Assembly: GCF_001280065.1 (NCBI RefSeq)
Contig: NZ_LGEA01000036.1
Coordinates: 248,001-312,000, forward strand
Length of the DNA: 64,000 nt
Reading direction: 5' to 3'
Origin: Streptomyces sp. NRRL B-1140
GTDB taxonomy: Bacteria; Actinomycetota; Actinomycetes; Streptomycetales; Streptomycetaceae
Within the stretch, counting starts at the first letter, position 1. Each line of letters begins with the position of its first letter. Of the stretch, positions 27,835 through 36,635 are shown in pieces. The position numbers were made by a program, and so were the translations under genes. The notes beneath the pieces are model-generated. The model saw nothing but the letters and a program-made list of their open reading frames with translations. It did not search any database and was not told the origin of the DNA.

Positions 27835-28889
27835 GAGTACCTCACCCGGGGGTCGATGGCGGCGTACACCAGGTCGACGATCAGATTGCAGAAGACGATG
27901 AAGAACGCGGCGACCAGGGTCACGCCCATCACGATGGGCAGGTCGTTGTCCTTGATGGCCTGCACCGAGTAGGCGCCGATGCCCTGGAGGGAGAACACGG
28001 TCTCGGTGAGCACCGCGGTGCCGACCAGGGTGCCGAAGTCCATGCCGAAGATGGTGACGATCGGGGTGAGTGCGGAGCGCAGGCCGTGCTTCGCCACGAC
28101 CGTGGTCTCCTTCAGACCCTTGGCCCTGGCCGTCCTGATGTAGTCCTCGCTCATCGTCTCCAGCATGCCCGCCCGGGTGAGCCGGGCGTAGAGCGCGGAG
28201 AAGAGGAAGGCGAGGCTGATCCAGGGGAGCATCAGGTGCCAGGCCCATTCGGCCGGGTTGTCGGTGAAGGGGACGTAGTCGATGCTGTCCCAGACGGGGA
28301 TCTCGTAGACGAAGAGCGCGAGCAGGATCTGGCCGGTGAAGAAGATCGGCAGCGAGACGCCGGCGAGCGCGATGAACATGGAGAAGCGGTCGATCGGCTT
28401 GCCCTTGCGCAGCGCCGAGATGACACCGGTCGTCACGCCCGTGACCAGCCAGATCACGGCCGCACCGACGGCCAGCGAGAAGGAGACGGGGATCCGCTGC
28501 TCCAACTGCGGCCACACCTCGATGTGGCTCTTGAAGGAGTACCCGAAGCAGGGTGCGCTGCAGTGCGTCGCGTCGGGACCGAACTTGTAGTCGGCGCCCA
28601 CCACGAGGCCCTTGAGGAAGTCCCAGTACTGGACGTAGAGCGGCTGGTCCAGACCCAGGTTCTGCTTGATCGCGGCGACGGACGCGGGGTTCGCGTCCTT
28701 GCCGACGTACTGGGTGGCCAACTGGTCGGCCGTCTGCCCCCCGAGGCGGGGGACCAGGAAGAAGATGGCGAAGGTGACTGCGCTGACCACCAGCAGCAAC
28801 AGCACTGCGCCCATGACGCGTCGGAGGATGTACGCAGCCACAGCGGTACGGCCCCGGGTGGCCGCGGCGGGGTCGTCCGCCGCGGCCAC
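27831..28889 (-). CDS. dppB: Peptide ABC transporter permease (DppB type)
   Basis: This permease has up to 352 residues from GTG 28889, where GAAGG lies 6 nt upstream. An alternative start is GTG 28841, giving [11 protein letters not shown]..., the usual DppB N-terminus. Six helices are visible (about 25-47, 140-165, 175-195, 220-245, 275-297 and 320-342). The EAA loop [29 protein letters not shown] contacts the ATPases. The long periplasmic loop between helices 1 and 2 (about 48-135) is normal for DppB. A hairpin covers the 28889 start (see findings). Confidence 0.9.
   Translation of the reverse strand: MAAADDPAAATRGRTAVAAYILRRVMGAVLLLLVVSAVTFAIFFLVPRLGGQTADQLATQYVGKDANPASVAAIKQNLGLDQPLYVQYWDFLKGLVVGADYKFGPDATHCSAPCFGYSFKSHIEVWPQLEQRIPVSFSLAVGAAVIWLVTGVTTGVISALRKGKPIDRFSMFIALAGVSLPIFFTGQILLALFVYEIPVWDSIDYVPFTDNPAEWAWHLMLPWISLAFLFSALYARLTRAGMLETMSEDYIRTARAKGLKETTVVAKHGLRSALTPIVTIFGMDFGTLVGTAVLTETVFSLQGIGAYSVQAIKDNDLPIVMGVTLVAAFFIVFCNLIVDLVYAAIDPRVRYS
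28858..28889. repeat. Perfect 13-bp hairpin at the dppB start
   Basis: GTGGCCGCGGCGG (28858-28870) and CCGCCGCGGCCAC (28877-28889) flank a 6-nt loop. On the minus-strand mRNA the 5' arm begins exactly with the GTG start codon at 28889. The stem lies 44 nt after the end of the binding-protein gene. It may stabilise the 3' end of that transcript, or mask the permease start. Confidence 0.75.
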
Positions 28890-28932
28890 CCGGTGCCTTC
28901 ACCTGCCTTTCGAAAGGATCCGGCCTGCTGAA

Positions 28933-30708
28933 TTACTTCGCGGAGCTCATCAGCAGGTAGTCGTACATGCCCAGGTAGGCCTGCGTGACCGTGACGTTCT
29001 GCGCGGACGTCGGCCGGAGCAGCAGGTTCTTGCGGTAGATCAGCGGGACGACCGAGGCGTTGTCGAGCACCATCTTGTCGATGTCACCCCAGGCCTTGGT
29101 GCGGGCCGCGTCGTCGGTGTTGGCGATCGCGTCCGTCAGGGCCTTGTTGATCTTCGGGTCGTCCAGCTCCATCAGGTTGTTGCCGCCCGAGGGCTTGATG
29201 GCGGCACCGTTGATGATCTGGTCGAGGAAGCCGTAGCCGGTCGGCCAGTCGGCACCCCACGCCATCGAGAGCATGCCGAGCTTGTTGTCGTGGACGTAGC
29301 TCGGGACACCGGCGAAGTTCGAGAAGTACTTGCCGGAGGGGAACTGCTTGATCTCGACGTTGATGCCGATCTTCTTCAGCGACGCCTGGACGGCGGTCGC
29401 CGCGGCGACCTCGGCGGGACGGTCGGAGCGGGCCGTCAGGATCGTGTTGAAGCCGTTCGGCTTGCCGCACGCCTTCAGGGCCTCCTTGGCCTTGGCCACG
29501 TCACCCTTGTGACCTTCGGTCGCGTAGGTGTCGAACTTGGTGTAGCCGTTCACCGACGGCGGCAGCAGCGTGGTCGCCACGTCGCCCTTGGGCGAACCGC
29601 CCATGGCGTCGAGCACCGACTGCTTGTCGAGGCCCCACTGCACGGCCTTGCGGCAGTCGGCGTTGTCGAACGGCTTCACGTTCACGTTGAGCGCGATGTA
29701 CTGCGTGGCGCCCGCGTAGGAGCCGTCCGTCTGGTTGGCGTACTTGCCGCGCAGCACCTTCGGCTGGGTCTGCGGCTGCACACCGGTGCCGGCCGCGTCA
29801 GCCGTGATCTTGTCGGAGAGCAGGTCGTTGTCGACCGTCACCGGGTTGACCTTGAACTTGATCGTGATCTTGTCCGGCAGGGCCTTGCGGACCGGGTCCG
29901 TCTTGGCGTCCCACTGCTTGTTGCGCACGAGGGTGGCGCCGCGGCCCTCCTCGTAGGACTGGAACTGGTACGGGCCGGTGGACTGGATGGCCTGCACGTA
30001 CTTCGCACCGGTGTCCTTCGCCTGCGGCACGGGGGCCGTCTGCGAGAACGTCGCCAGGTAGTCGAAGTCGGCGAACGGCTGCTTCAGCTTGAAGACGATC
30101 GTCCGGTCGTCCGGCGTCTCGATGGACTTGATGCCCTCGGCGGACTTGTCCTTGTAGGGGCCCTTGTACTTGTCGCCGCCCTCCAGGTACGACTTGAAGT
30201 ACGTCGGGCCGTTGGACAGCGCCTCGGGCGCGAAGTTGGAGCGCTCGATGGCGTACTTCACGTCCTTGGACGTCACCGGGGTGCCGTCCTGGAACTTCAC
30301 ACCGGCACGCAGCTTGTACGTCCAGGTCTTGGCGTCCGGGCTGGACTTGCCGAGCCCCTCGGCGAGGTCCGGCACGACCTCCAGGCCCGCCTTGCCCGCC
30401 GCCGGCTTGAACGTGGTGAGCGTCCGGCCGTAGAGGCGGGAGAAGTTCTGGACCCAGCCGTAGTACGTGTTGCCGGGGTCGAGGGAGTCCGGCACGTCCG
30501 AGTGCTCGTACGTGACCGTCCCTCCCTTCTTGTCCGACGCGTTGACGATCGAGTTCAGCGCGGCGTCCTTCTTGCCGTTGCCTCCCCCGTCGTTGTCGTC
30601 GCCTCCGCCGCACGCGGCAGCACCCAGCGACAGTGCCAGGACCGACGCAACGCCGGCGGTCACCCTTCTCGTCTTCACCTGAGGAAGCCCCCTCATTCGA
30701 TGGATCAC
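28933..30708 (-). CDS. dppA: Peptide-binding lipoprotein of the ABC importer (SBP_bac_5)
   Basis: The binding protein has 591 residues. The GTG at 30708 overlaps the upstream permease stop by GTGA; GTG 30678 (VKTRRVTAG...) is an alternative. The signal peptide ends with a lipobox, LSLGAAACGGG, so mature protein is anchored at Cys33. An Asp/Gly/Asn-rich linker follows. SBP_bac_5 hallmarks include DVPDSLDPGNTYYGWVQNF, KTWTYKLRAGVKFQDGTPVTSKDVKYAIER, VKPFDNADCRKAVQWGLD and MAWGADWPTGYGFLDQ. It captures peptides outside the membrane. It is unusual for the binding-protein gene to lie second, after one permease. Confidence 0.93.
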   Translation of the reverse strand: MIHRMRGLPQVKTRRVTAGVASVLALSLGAAACGGGDDNDGGGNGKKDAALNSIVNASDKKGGTVTYEHSDVPDSLDPGNTYYGWVQNFSRLYGRTLTTFKPAAGKAGLEVVPDLAEGLGKSSPDAKTWTYKLRAGVKFQDGTPVTSKDVKYAIERSNFAPEALSNGPTYFKSYLEGGDKYKGPYKDKSAEGIKSIETPDDRTIVFKLKQPFADFDYLATFSQTAPVPQAKDTGAKYVQAIQSTGPYQFQSYEEGRGATLVRNKQWDAKTDPVRKALPDKITIKFKVNPVTVDNDLLSDKITADAAGTGVQPQTQPKVLRGKYANQTDGSYAGATQYIALNVNVKPFDNADCRKAVQWGLDKQSVLDAMGGSPKGDVATTLLPPSVNGYTKFDTYATEGHKGDVAKAKEALKACGKPNGFNTILTARSDRPAEVAAATAVQASLKKIGINVEIKQFPSGKYFSNFAGVPSYVHDNKLGMLSMAWGADWPTGYGFLDQIINGAAIKPSGGNNLMELDDPKINKALTDAIANTDDAARTKAWGDIDKMVLDNASVVPLIYRKNLLLRPTSAQNVTVTQAYLGMYDYLLMSSAK

Positions 30709-31703
30709 TTGCTGCGAGGGTCGAGGGCGTCACGCAGCCCGTCACCCAGCAGGTTGAAGGCCAGGACGGTGATGAAGATCGCCAGTCCGGGCACGAACAT
30801 GTACTGCGGATCAGCCGTGTAGAGATCCACAGCGTTGCTGAGCATGCCGCCCCAGGAAGCCTGCGGCGGCGCGATACCGACGCCGAGGAAGCTCAGCGCG
30901 GCCTCGAACAGGATGTTCGTCGGGATGATCAGCGTCGCGTAGACGAGGATCGGTGCGACGAGGTTCGGGAGGAGCTCCCGGAACAGGATGTACGGGCCGC
31001 GCGCCCCGAGGCTCGTGGAGGCCTCGATGAACTCCCGCTTGCGCAGGGTCATCGTCTGGGCGCGCACGATGCGGCCGATGTACGGCCAGCTGAAGAAGCC
31101 GATCACGAAGATCAGCACGCAGATGCGCAGCGGCAGGCCTTCGAGACCGAAGAACCCGTCCTGCACGGAGGCGGAGATCGAGATGGCGAACAGCAGCAGA
31201 GGGAAGGCCAGGAACGTGTCCATGAGCCTGCTGATCACGCTGTCGATCCAGCCGCCGTAGTACCCGGCGACGACACCGAGCACGGTGCCGATGCACACGG
31301 ACAGCAGCGTGGCGCCGCCCGCGACCAGGAGGGAGACCCAGGAGCCGTCGATGATGCGGGCGAGCATGTCCCGGCCGTACTGGGGGTCCACGCCGAGCGG
31401 GTGGTCCCAGCTCATTCCTCCCCAGCCGCCCTTGGGAGCGAGCAGTGCGGGGTCGATGAGGTCCTGGTTGAACTTGTTGGGATCGAGGTTGAAGATCCAC
31501 AGGATCGGCTTGGAGAACACCGCCAGCAGCGTGAGCAGGATGACGACGACGCCTCCCGCCATCGCCACCTTGTCCCGCTTGAAGCGCATCCAGGCGATCT
31601 GAGTGAGCGAGCGCCCTTCGATCTGGCTCTTCTTGACCCCGGAGAGCACGGCCTCGGGCTGTGCTCCGGCTTCCGCCCCGGTGGTCTCGATCGGTGCGGT
31701 CAC
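30705..31703 (-). CDS. dppC: Peptide ABC transporter permease (DppC type)
   Basis: The permease has 332 residues from GTG 31703. A hydrophilic N-terminus with RSLTQIAWMRFKRDKVAMAGG (the OppC_N region) leads to helix 1 (about 48-70). Helices 2-6 follow, with the EAA loop LRKREFIEASTSLGARGPYILFRELLPNL. It forms the membrane pore with DppB. It is the first gene of a five-gene operon in the order dppC-A-B-D-F. Four-base GTGA overlaps link dppC-dppA, dppB-dppD and dppD-dppF, and only dppA-dppB has a gap (43 nt), where the hairpin lies. From memory the S. coelicolor equivalent (SCO5476-5480) responds to S-adenosylmethionine. Confidence 0.92.
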   Translation of the reverse strand: MTAPIETTGAEAGAQPEAVLSGVKKSQIEGRSLTQIAWMRFKRDKVAMAGGVVVILLTLLAVFSKPILWIFNLDPNKFNQDLIDPALLAPKGGWGGMSWDHPLGVDPQYGRDMLARIIDGSWVSLLVAGGATLLSVCIGTVLGVVAGYYGGWIDSVISRLMDTFLAFPLLLFAISISASVQDGFFGLEGLPLRICVLIFVIGFFSWPYIGRIVRAQTMTLRKREFIEASTSLGARGPYILFRELLPNLVAPILVYATLIIPTNILFEAALSFLGVGIAPPQASWGGMLSNAVDLYTADPQYMFVPGLAIFITVLAFNLLGDGLRDALDPRSK

Positions 31704-32046
31704 GGTGCGATTGACCCCTCTCGGGCCGGCGATCGCCGAGCCCCTGGTGCCGCGGTAGCGGTTTTGTTTGTCTCGTACACGAGACCGACCCGGTCCGTGT
31801 CTTGCCGGGAGTCTTCAACGCTTTGGCGATCTGTTGCCAGACTTGGCGATGAAAGGATGCGTAAACGTGATGCTGTCTGCGAGGTTCCGTTATCCGGACA
31901 CGGGGTAACAGGGGTCGGACACCCCAGGACAGGGGCATTTTAGGACACCAGTGAACTTTCCGACCTCATCTACGCGCGGAGAGCTGAACGGCTGTCGCGT
32001 TCGAGGGGTGGCGGGAAGGGGCTCCCGGGGGGGTGCTTCAGGCCGC
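31704..32046. promoter_or_regulatory. Promoter region of the peptide ABC operon (no gene)
   Basis: This 343-nt stretch lies upstream of dppC and downstream of sseB. It is noticeably richer in A+T than its neighbours between about 31,760 and 31,960. GTCTCGT-AC-ACGAGAC (31770-31785) is a 7-2-7 inverted repeat 67 nt before the dppC start and is the best operator candidate. No coding sequence with Streptomyces-like codon use is visible on either strand. Confidence 0.6.
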
Positions 32047-32847
32047 TCAGTACCGGCCCTGGACCGGAGGGTAGCCGTACCCGGAGGCCGGTGCCTGGAC
32101 GGGGGCGGTGGCGTGGGCCTCGCGGTCGTAGAACGGGCGCGCGTTCTCGCGCAGCCACATCGCCACCGGGTCGTGCTCGTCGGACATCGCGACGGTCGAC
32201 ACGGGCAGCCCGTCCGGTACGGCGCCGAGGGACTGCTGCATCATCGCGCGCACCGAGTCCACGGCCGGGGGCGAGGTGTCGTACACGTCCAGTCCGATGG
32301 CGAGGTACGGCGCCCCGAGGGCGGGCTGCACCCAGGCCCGGCGCAGCGAGCGGACGGCCGGGGTGCGGTGGGCGTTCTGCGCGAGCAGGGCGTAGAACTG
32401 CGGGACCTCGATGGCGGGTTCGGACAGACGCAGGGGCCCGGCGGGCTGGCGGTCCAGGCCCGTGGCGATCCGGCGCAGGTCGAGCCACGGAATGCCGACG
32501 CCGCCGCCGGGGGCGTGCGGGTTGAGCCAGAGGCCGTAGTGGTCGGGGTAGAGGGCGCGGGCCACGTCGAGTCCGTCGATCACCTCGTACGAGCGGTTCC
32601 AGCCGCTGGCGGAGAGCTCCTGGGCGGAGGTCACGCAGGGGGCGTAGCCGTGGCCGTCGACGTCCATGTTCCCGTACTGGGCGTCGGGGGAGCCTGCCTG
32701 GCCGTGCCACAGGAGCATCCAGATCTGGCCGGTGTGCGGGGTCGCGAGCGCGCGCAGGAGTGCCTCGTAGGCGTCGTAACGCCCAGGCGTGACCTGGCGC
32801 AGCATGTGCTCGACCTGTCCGGCCGCGGCCGTGCCGCTCGCGCTCAC
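32047..32847 (-). CDS. SseB-family protein (copy 1)
   Basis: The protein has 266 residues from GTG 32847, chosen because AGGGG lies about 10 nt upstream; a GTG at 32868 would skip that site. The N-terminal half (about 5-125) contains HTGQIWMLLWHGQAGSPDAQYGNM and SAQELSASGWNR. The C-terminal SseB_C-like half ends SDEHDPVAMWLRENARPFYDRE. The family is named for E. coli SseB (enhanced serine sensitivity), whose molecular role is unclear. The Tyr/Gly/Pro-rich tail (YGYPPVQGRY) is unusual. A paralogue lies directly upstream. The stop is followed by the ABC operon promoter region. Confidence 0.78.
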   Translation of the reverse strand: MSASGTAAAGQVEHMLRQVTPGRYDAYEALLRALATPHTGQIWMLLWHGQAGSPDAQYGNMDVDGHGYAPCVTSAQELSASGWNRSYEVIDGLDVARALYPDHYGLWLNPHAPGGGVGIPWLDLRRIATGLDRQPAGPLRLSEPAIEVPQFYALLAQNAHRTPAVRSLRRAWVQPALGAPYLAIGLDVYDTSPPAVDSVRAMMQQSLGAVPDGLPVSTVAMSDEHDPVAMWLRENARPFYDREAHATAPVQAPASGYGYPPVQGRY

Positions 32848-32938
32848 CTTTACCGCCCCTTCGTACAACGCCTCGACGGTGCCCTAGCTTAAGCCCGCCC
32901 ACCGGGTGGAGGGTTGCCCACGTTTGGCGGGTGCGGGT

Positions 32939-32970
32939 CCGTTTTTGGCTTGTCGCGCAGTTCCCCGCGC
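32939..32970. repeat. Copy of an abundant Streptomyces intergenic repeat (half-site)
   Basis: The segment TTGTCGCGCAGTTCCCCGCG, followed by CCCCT, matches a sequence I recall as very frequent between Streptomyces genes, where it usually folds with a second half (AGGGGCGCGGGGAAC). Here the second half is missing. It lies between the two SseB genes and may mark an old rearrangement or transcript 3' end. Confidence 0.5.
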
Positions 32971-32985
32971 CCCTGAGGCGCAGCC

Positions 32986-33774
32986 CTACCGCTGATAGAA
33001 CGGCCGGACCCGGTCCCGCATCCAGGTGCCCACCGGGTCGTCCGTCACGTCCAGCAGCACCAGGTTGACCGGCCAGGGGGCCGGGGCCGTGGTGACGGCG
33101 CGGGTGAGGGCGTCCAAGGGGAGGGCGCGCAGGTCGCCTTCCCACTGGGAGAGTTCGACGCCGACGAACATCACCGGGTCGGCGGTCTCGATCGCCGCGA
33201 GGCAGCGGCGGGCGGTGACCACGACGCCGGTCGCCTCGAACTCCGCCGAGGCGGCGGCGAGGAAGTCCACCGGGTCGTCCTGCCAGTCCGGCTCGAACAG
33301 GCGGACCCGGCCGCCGCTCGCGGGGCCGTCCAGCGGGGTCCGGCCGGCCCGGCACAGCTCGGCCACGGCGGGCGGCGGGAGCGGGATGCCCACCACTCCG
33401 CCCGGGTTGATCGCTATCCCCGCGTGCGGGGGCAGGCCGCGGGCGAACTCCACCGCGGGCGCGATGGTGTACGACAGGTGCGAACCGGCGACCTGGCGGA
33501 ACTGCTCCTCGGAGCTGAACACCGGTACGAACGCCTGGCCGTCGATCTCGATGCCGGGCAGGTCGAGGGGGCCGCTGTGCGGGCCGCCGCCGTTGGGCAG
33601 CGGGATCCACACGAAACTCCGGCCGAGCACCTCGACGATCCGCCCGCCGGCCGCCGGTCCCGCGCCGAGGGAGGCCGAGAGCACCTCCTCCAGCTCGTTG
33701 CCGGGCCAGCCGCCGTGCGGGTGGGTCTGCGTCTGCGCCGGGAAGTCCGCGGAGAAGTCCGCCGGGATGTCCAT
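32986..33774 (-). CDS. SseB-family protein (copy 2)
   Basis: This 262-residue protein starts at ATG 33774. The SseB_N domain (about 20-140) includes SFVWIPLPNGG, FVPVFSSEEQFRQV and FARGLPPHAGIAINPGG. The C-terminal part has PVMFVGVELSQWEGDLRALPLDALTR and ends DDPVGTWMRDRVRPFYQR, nearly the same ending as copy 1 (HDPVAMWLRENARPFYDRE). So the two genes are tandem paralogues on the same strand, 138 nt apart. The function is unknown; the domain also occurs in type VII secretion-linked proteins. Confidence 0.82.
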   Translation of the reverse strand: MDIPADFSADFPAQTQTHPHGGWPGNELEEVLSASLGAGPAAGGRIVEVLGRSFVWIPLPNGGGPHSGPLDLPGIEIDGQAFVPVFSSEEQFRQVAGSHLSYTIAPAVEFARGLPPHAGIAINPGGVVGIPLPPPAVAELCRAGRTPLDGPASGGRVRLFEPDWQDDPVDFLAAASAEFEATGVVVTARRCLAAIETADPVMFVGVELSQWEGDLRALPLDALTRAVTTAPAPWPVNLVLLDVTDDPVGTWMRDRVRPFYQR

Positions 33775-33878
33775 CTGCCTACCGCCTGCCTGGAACCACT
33801 ACTGAGGCTCAAAAGGCTAACGGCTGACGGACGCCGCGCGGCAGGAGGAAGGCCGCCCTCGTGGACGGTCGCGCGGGC

Positions 33879-34544
33879 TCAGCCCGTGAAGCCGATTCTG
33901 CGGAGGCTGTTCGCCGCGTCCCGGTCGGCCAGGACGGCCGAGGCGCAGCCGGCGGGGAGGTCGCCGCGCTCCACCGCGCGCAGCAGGCGGGTGCTCGCCG
34001 CGCGGTGGCGCAGGAACGCGTAGCGCGAGACGCCGCGGCCGCGGTCGCGCTGGCCGGCCAGGGCCTGTTCGGGCGTGACGTCGAGCAGGAGGAGGTGCAG
34101 GGCGCCGCCGCGGCGGCGCGCTTCGCGGGCGAGCCAGCGGCGGACCCAGGCCTGGGTGCCGCAGTCGTGCACGACGACGCCCTCACCCGTGCGCAGGGCG
34201 CGCCGCAGCCCGGCGTAGTGGGCGAGGCGGACGAGCGGGCGGTAGAGCGCGTACGGCAGGGCGCGCGGCATGCGGCGGGCCCAGCGGTCGCGGGTGTCCT
34301 GGGAGTCGATGCGCCGGCCCGGCACCGCGCGGCGCATCAGGGTGGACTTGCCGCTGCCCGGCAGACCCGTGACCACGACGAGGTCGCGGGGGCCGAACAA
34401 CAGCGCGTGCGGGCTCCGGCCGGCCCGGTCGCGCAGATCGCGGACGACCGGCGCCGGTGCCGGAGCGCGGACCGCCCGGGCCGGTGCGGCCGGCTGCTCG
34501 GGCAGCGCGATGCCCGTCGTCGCGTACGCGGTGGTCCTGTTCAC
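33879..34544 (-). CDS. P-loop ATPase/kinase-like protein
   Basis: The protein has 221 residues from GTG 34544 (VNRTTAYATTG...), where GGAGG lies 9 nt upstream. The Walker A motif VVTGLPGSGKSTLMRR (about 73-88) is strong. VVVHDCGTQAWVRRWLAREA and LHLLLLDVTPEQALAGQRDRGR match the AAA_33 zeta-toxin/shikimate-kinase-like family, where the Arg-rich end (RDRGRGVSRYAFLRH) forms a lid. It may phosphorylate a small molecule or nucleoside. A TACACT -10 candidate lies at 34591-34596 (minus strand). It diverges from the gcv operon. Confidence 0.8.
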   Translation of the reverse strand: MNRTTAYATTGIALPEQPAAPARAVRAPAPAPVVRDLRDRAGRSPHALLFGPRDLVVVTGLPGSGKSTLMRRAVPGRRIDSQDTRDRWARRMPRALPYALYRPLVRLAHYAGLRRALRTGEGVVVHDCGTQAWVRRWLAREARRRGGALHLLLLDVTPEQALAGQRDRGRGVSRYAFLRHRAASTRLLRAVERGDLPAGCASAVLADRDAANSLRRIGFTG

Positions 34545-34774
34545 CGTGATCGTCCTCCCCTGGGGCCAGGTACGAGGTCCATCCCCGCCGAGTGTAAAGA
34601 GAAGGTAATGCCGCAGGCCTCTCATTTACGTGCCCGTCCTGCAACAGGGCTGCTACAGGTCGCTGCGTCCGGCGCGACGTCACTCGTGCACTCCATGGAA
34701 AAGGTCCCCCTGCCGCGCCGGAAGGATGCGTGCAATGATGTGCCCGCCAACTGCATACCGGCCGTTTGAATCCG
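34545..34774. promoter_or_regulatory. Divergent promoter region for P-loop gene and gcv operon
   Basis: This 230-nt region lies between the P-loop gene start and the glycine riboswitch. AGTGTA (34591-34596), read on the minus strand as TACACT, is the best -10 for the P-loop gene. The gcv promoter must lie upstream of the riboswitch, around 34,700-34,770, but no consensus hexamers stand out. No gene is visible. Confidence 0.45.
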
Positions 34775-34987
34775 CGCGGGAGAGTCCTCAGCAGCAGTGG
34801 TCGCTGGGGCGCCGAAGGAGCAAGTCCCTCCCTTGAATCTCTCAGGCCCCGTTACCGCGCGGGCGAGGCACATCTGAAAAGCGGGCCGTCCCTCTGTGCG
34901 ACCGGAGGCGTGGCCCCACCCAAGGTGCAAGTCAGGGCCCCCGTGGTCATGGCGAACCTCTCAGGTTCCGATGACAGATGGGGAGGA
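34775..34987 (+). ncRNA. Tandem glycine riboswitch
   Basis: Aptamer 1 (34775-34860) shows the glycine-riboswitch core: GCGGGAGAGTCC, then GGCGCCGAAGGAGCAAGTC, then GAATCTCTCAGGC. Aptamer 2 (about 34861-34987) repeats the pattern with CACCCAAGGTGCAAGTC, GCGAACCTCTCAGG and GATGACAGATGGGGAGG. It lies directly upstream of gcvT (GTG 35026). Glycine binding to such tandem switches usually turns on glycine cleavage genes, which fits here. The remaining 38 nt to the gcvT start probably form the expression platform and ribosome site. Confidence 0.93.
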
Positions 34988-35025
34988 ACGACCTCGCCCG
35001 TCATTGCCTTGGGAGACGACCGACC

Positions 35026-36147
35026 GTGAGCAGTACAGGAGAACTCCGTCACACCGCGCTCGATGCCCTGCATCGTTCGCTCGGCGCGACGATGACCGAC
35101 TTCGCCGGCTGGGACATGCCTCTGCGCTACGGCTCCGAGCGCGACGAGCACACCGCCGTGCGCACGAAGGCCGGGCTCTTCGACCTTTCCCACATGGGCG
35201 AGATCACCGTCACCGGCCCGCAGGCCGCCGCCCTGCTGGACTTCGCCCTGGTGGGCAACATCGGCGGTGTGAAGCCGGGCCGGGCCCGCTACACCATGAT
35301 CTGCCGGGCCGACGGCGGCATCCTCGACGACCTGATCGTCTACCGCCTGGGCGAGACCGAGTACATGGTCGTCGCCAACGCCTCCAACGCCCAGGTGGTG
35401 CTGGACGCGCTGACCGAGCGCGCCGCCGGTTTCGACGCCGAGGTGCGCGACGACCGGGACGCCTACGCCCTGATCGCCGTCCAGGGGCCGGAGTCGTCCG
35501 GGATCCTGAAGTCCCTGACCGACGCCGACCTCGACGGACTGAAGTACTACGCCGGGCTGCCCGGCACGGTCGCGGGTGTCCCGGCCCTGATCGCCCGGAC
35601 CGGTTACACCGGCGAGGACGGCTTCGAGCTGTTCGTGAAGCCCGGGCACGCCGTCGAGCTGTGGCAGGCGCTGACCAGGGCCGGCGAGGGCGTCGGCCTG
35701 GTCCCGTGCGGTCTTTCCTGCCGCGACACGCTGCGCCTGGAGGCGGGCATGCCGCTGTACGGGCACGAGCTGACCACCTCCCTCACCCCCTTCGACGCCG
35801 GGCTCGGCCGGGTGGTGAAGTTCGAGAAGGAGGGCGACTTCGTGGGGCGCGAGGCCCTGCGCGAGGCCGCGGAGAACGCGCAGCACGAGCCGCCGCGCGT
35901 CCTGGTCGGCCTGATCGCCGAAGGCCGCCGGGTCCCCCGCGCCGGGTACGCCGTCGTCGCCGGCGGCAAGGTGATCGGCGAGGTCACTTCCGGGGCACCC
36001 TCCCCCACGCTGGGCAAGCCGATCGCGATGGCCTACGTCGACGCCATGTACTCCACGCCGGGCACGGCCGGTGTCGGTGTGGACATCCGGGGCAGTCACG
36101 AGCCGTACGAGGTCGTGGCGCTGCCGTTCTACAAGCGCCAGAAGTAA
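35026..36147 (+). CDS. gcvT: Glycine cleavage system T protein (aminomethyltransferase)
   Basis: GcvT (373 residues, GTG 35026, ribosome site GGGAG 15-11 nt upstream) moves the aminomethyl carbon from lipoyl-GcvH to tetrahydrofolate and releases ammonia. The upstream frame to 34978 lies in the riboswitch and is not coding. Family motifs are clear: [47 protein letters not shown] and [17 protein letters not shown] (catalytic Asp environment). The C-terminal beta-barrel begins near [18 protein letters not shown]. It is the first gene of gcvT-gcvH-glyA; gcvP is not in the window. Confidence 0.96.
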   Translation: MSSTGELRHTALDALHRSLGATMTDFAGWDMPLRYGSERDEHTAVRTKAGLFDLSHMGEITVTGPQAAALLDFALVGNIGGVKPGRARYTMICRADGGILDDLIVYRLGETEYMVVANASNAQVVLDALTERAAGFDAEVRDDRDAYALIAVQGPESSGILKSLTDADLDGLKYYAGLPGTVAGVPALIARTGYTGEDGFELFVKPGHAVELWQALTRAGEGVGLVPCGLSCRDTLRLEAGMPLYGHELTTSLTPFDAGLGRVVKFEKEGDFVGREALREAAENAQHEPPRVLVGLIAEGRRVPRAGYAVVAGGKVIGEVTSGAPSPTLGKPIAMAYVDAMYSTPGTAGVGVDIRGSHEPYEVVALPFYKRQK

Positions 36148-36248
36148 CACTGGCCGAAGGGCCGCGGCAGCGACCTCGTGCCCGTCGTCCCAGCTCACCA
36201 GCAGTCCCCCTTCCACAGCACCTCCGCGCGTACAGGAGAATCCAGGCC

Positions 36249-36626
36249 ATGAGCAACCCCAACGAGCTGCGCTACAGCAAGGAGCACGAGTGGCTGTCGG
36301 CCGCCGAGGGCGGCGTGTCGACGGTCGGCATCACGGAGCACGCGGCCAACGCGCTCGGCGATGTCGTGTTCGTCCAGCTTCCCGAGGTCGGTGACTCCGT
36401 GTCCGCCGGCGAGACCTGCGGCGAGCTGGAGTCGACCAAGTCGGTGTCCGACCTGTACTCCCCCGTCTCCGGTGAGGTCACCGAGGTCAACGAGGACGTG
36501 GTGAACGACCCGTCGCTGGTGAACTCGGCCCCCTTCGAGGGCGGCTGGCTGTTCAAGGTGCGGGTCACGGACGAGCCGGGCGACCTGCTCTCCGCCGACG
36601 AGTACACCGCCTTCTCCGCGGGCTGA
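36249..36626 (+). CDS. gcvH: Glycine cleavage system H protein
   Basis: GcvH (125 residues, ATG 36249) carries the lipoyl arm that shuttles the aminomethyl group between GcvP, GcvT and GcvL. Lys64, in [14 protein letters not shown], is the lipoylated residue. The beginning [10 protein letters not shown] and the end LSADEYTAF are typical. It follows gcvT by 101 nt and precedes glyA by 9 nt, so it should be cotranscribed. Confidence 0.97.
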   Translation: MSNPNELRYSKEHEWLSAAEGGVSTVGITEHAANALGDVVFVQLPEVGDSVSAGETCGELESTKSVSDLYSPVSGEVTEVNEDVVNDPSLVNSAPFEGGWLFKVRVTDEPGDLLSADEYTAFSAG

Positions 36627-36635
36627 GGGAGTCGT

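Noticed and set aside
32047..33774. Treating the SseB genes as sulfurtransferases
   Set aside because: That activity belongs to SseA (rhodanese). No rhodanese Cys motif is present here.
34852..36216. 454-codon minus-strand frame opposite gcvT
   Set aside because: It overlaps the glycine riboswitch and gcvT and has only low-complexity sequence.
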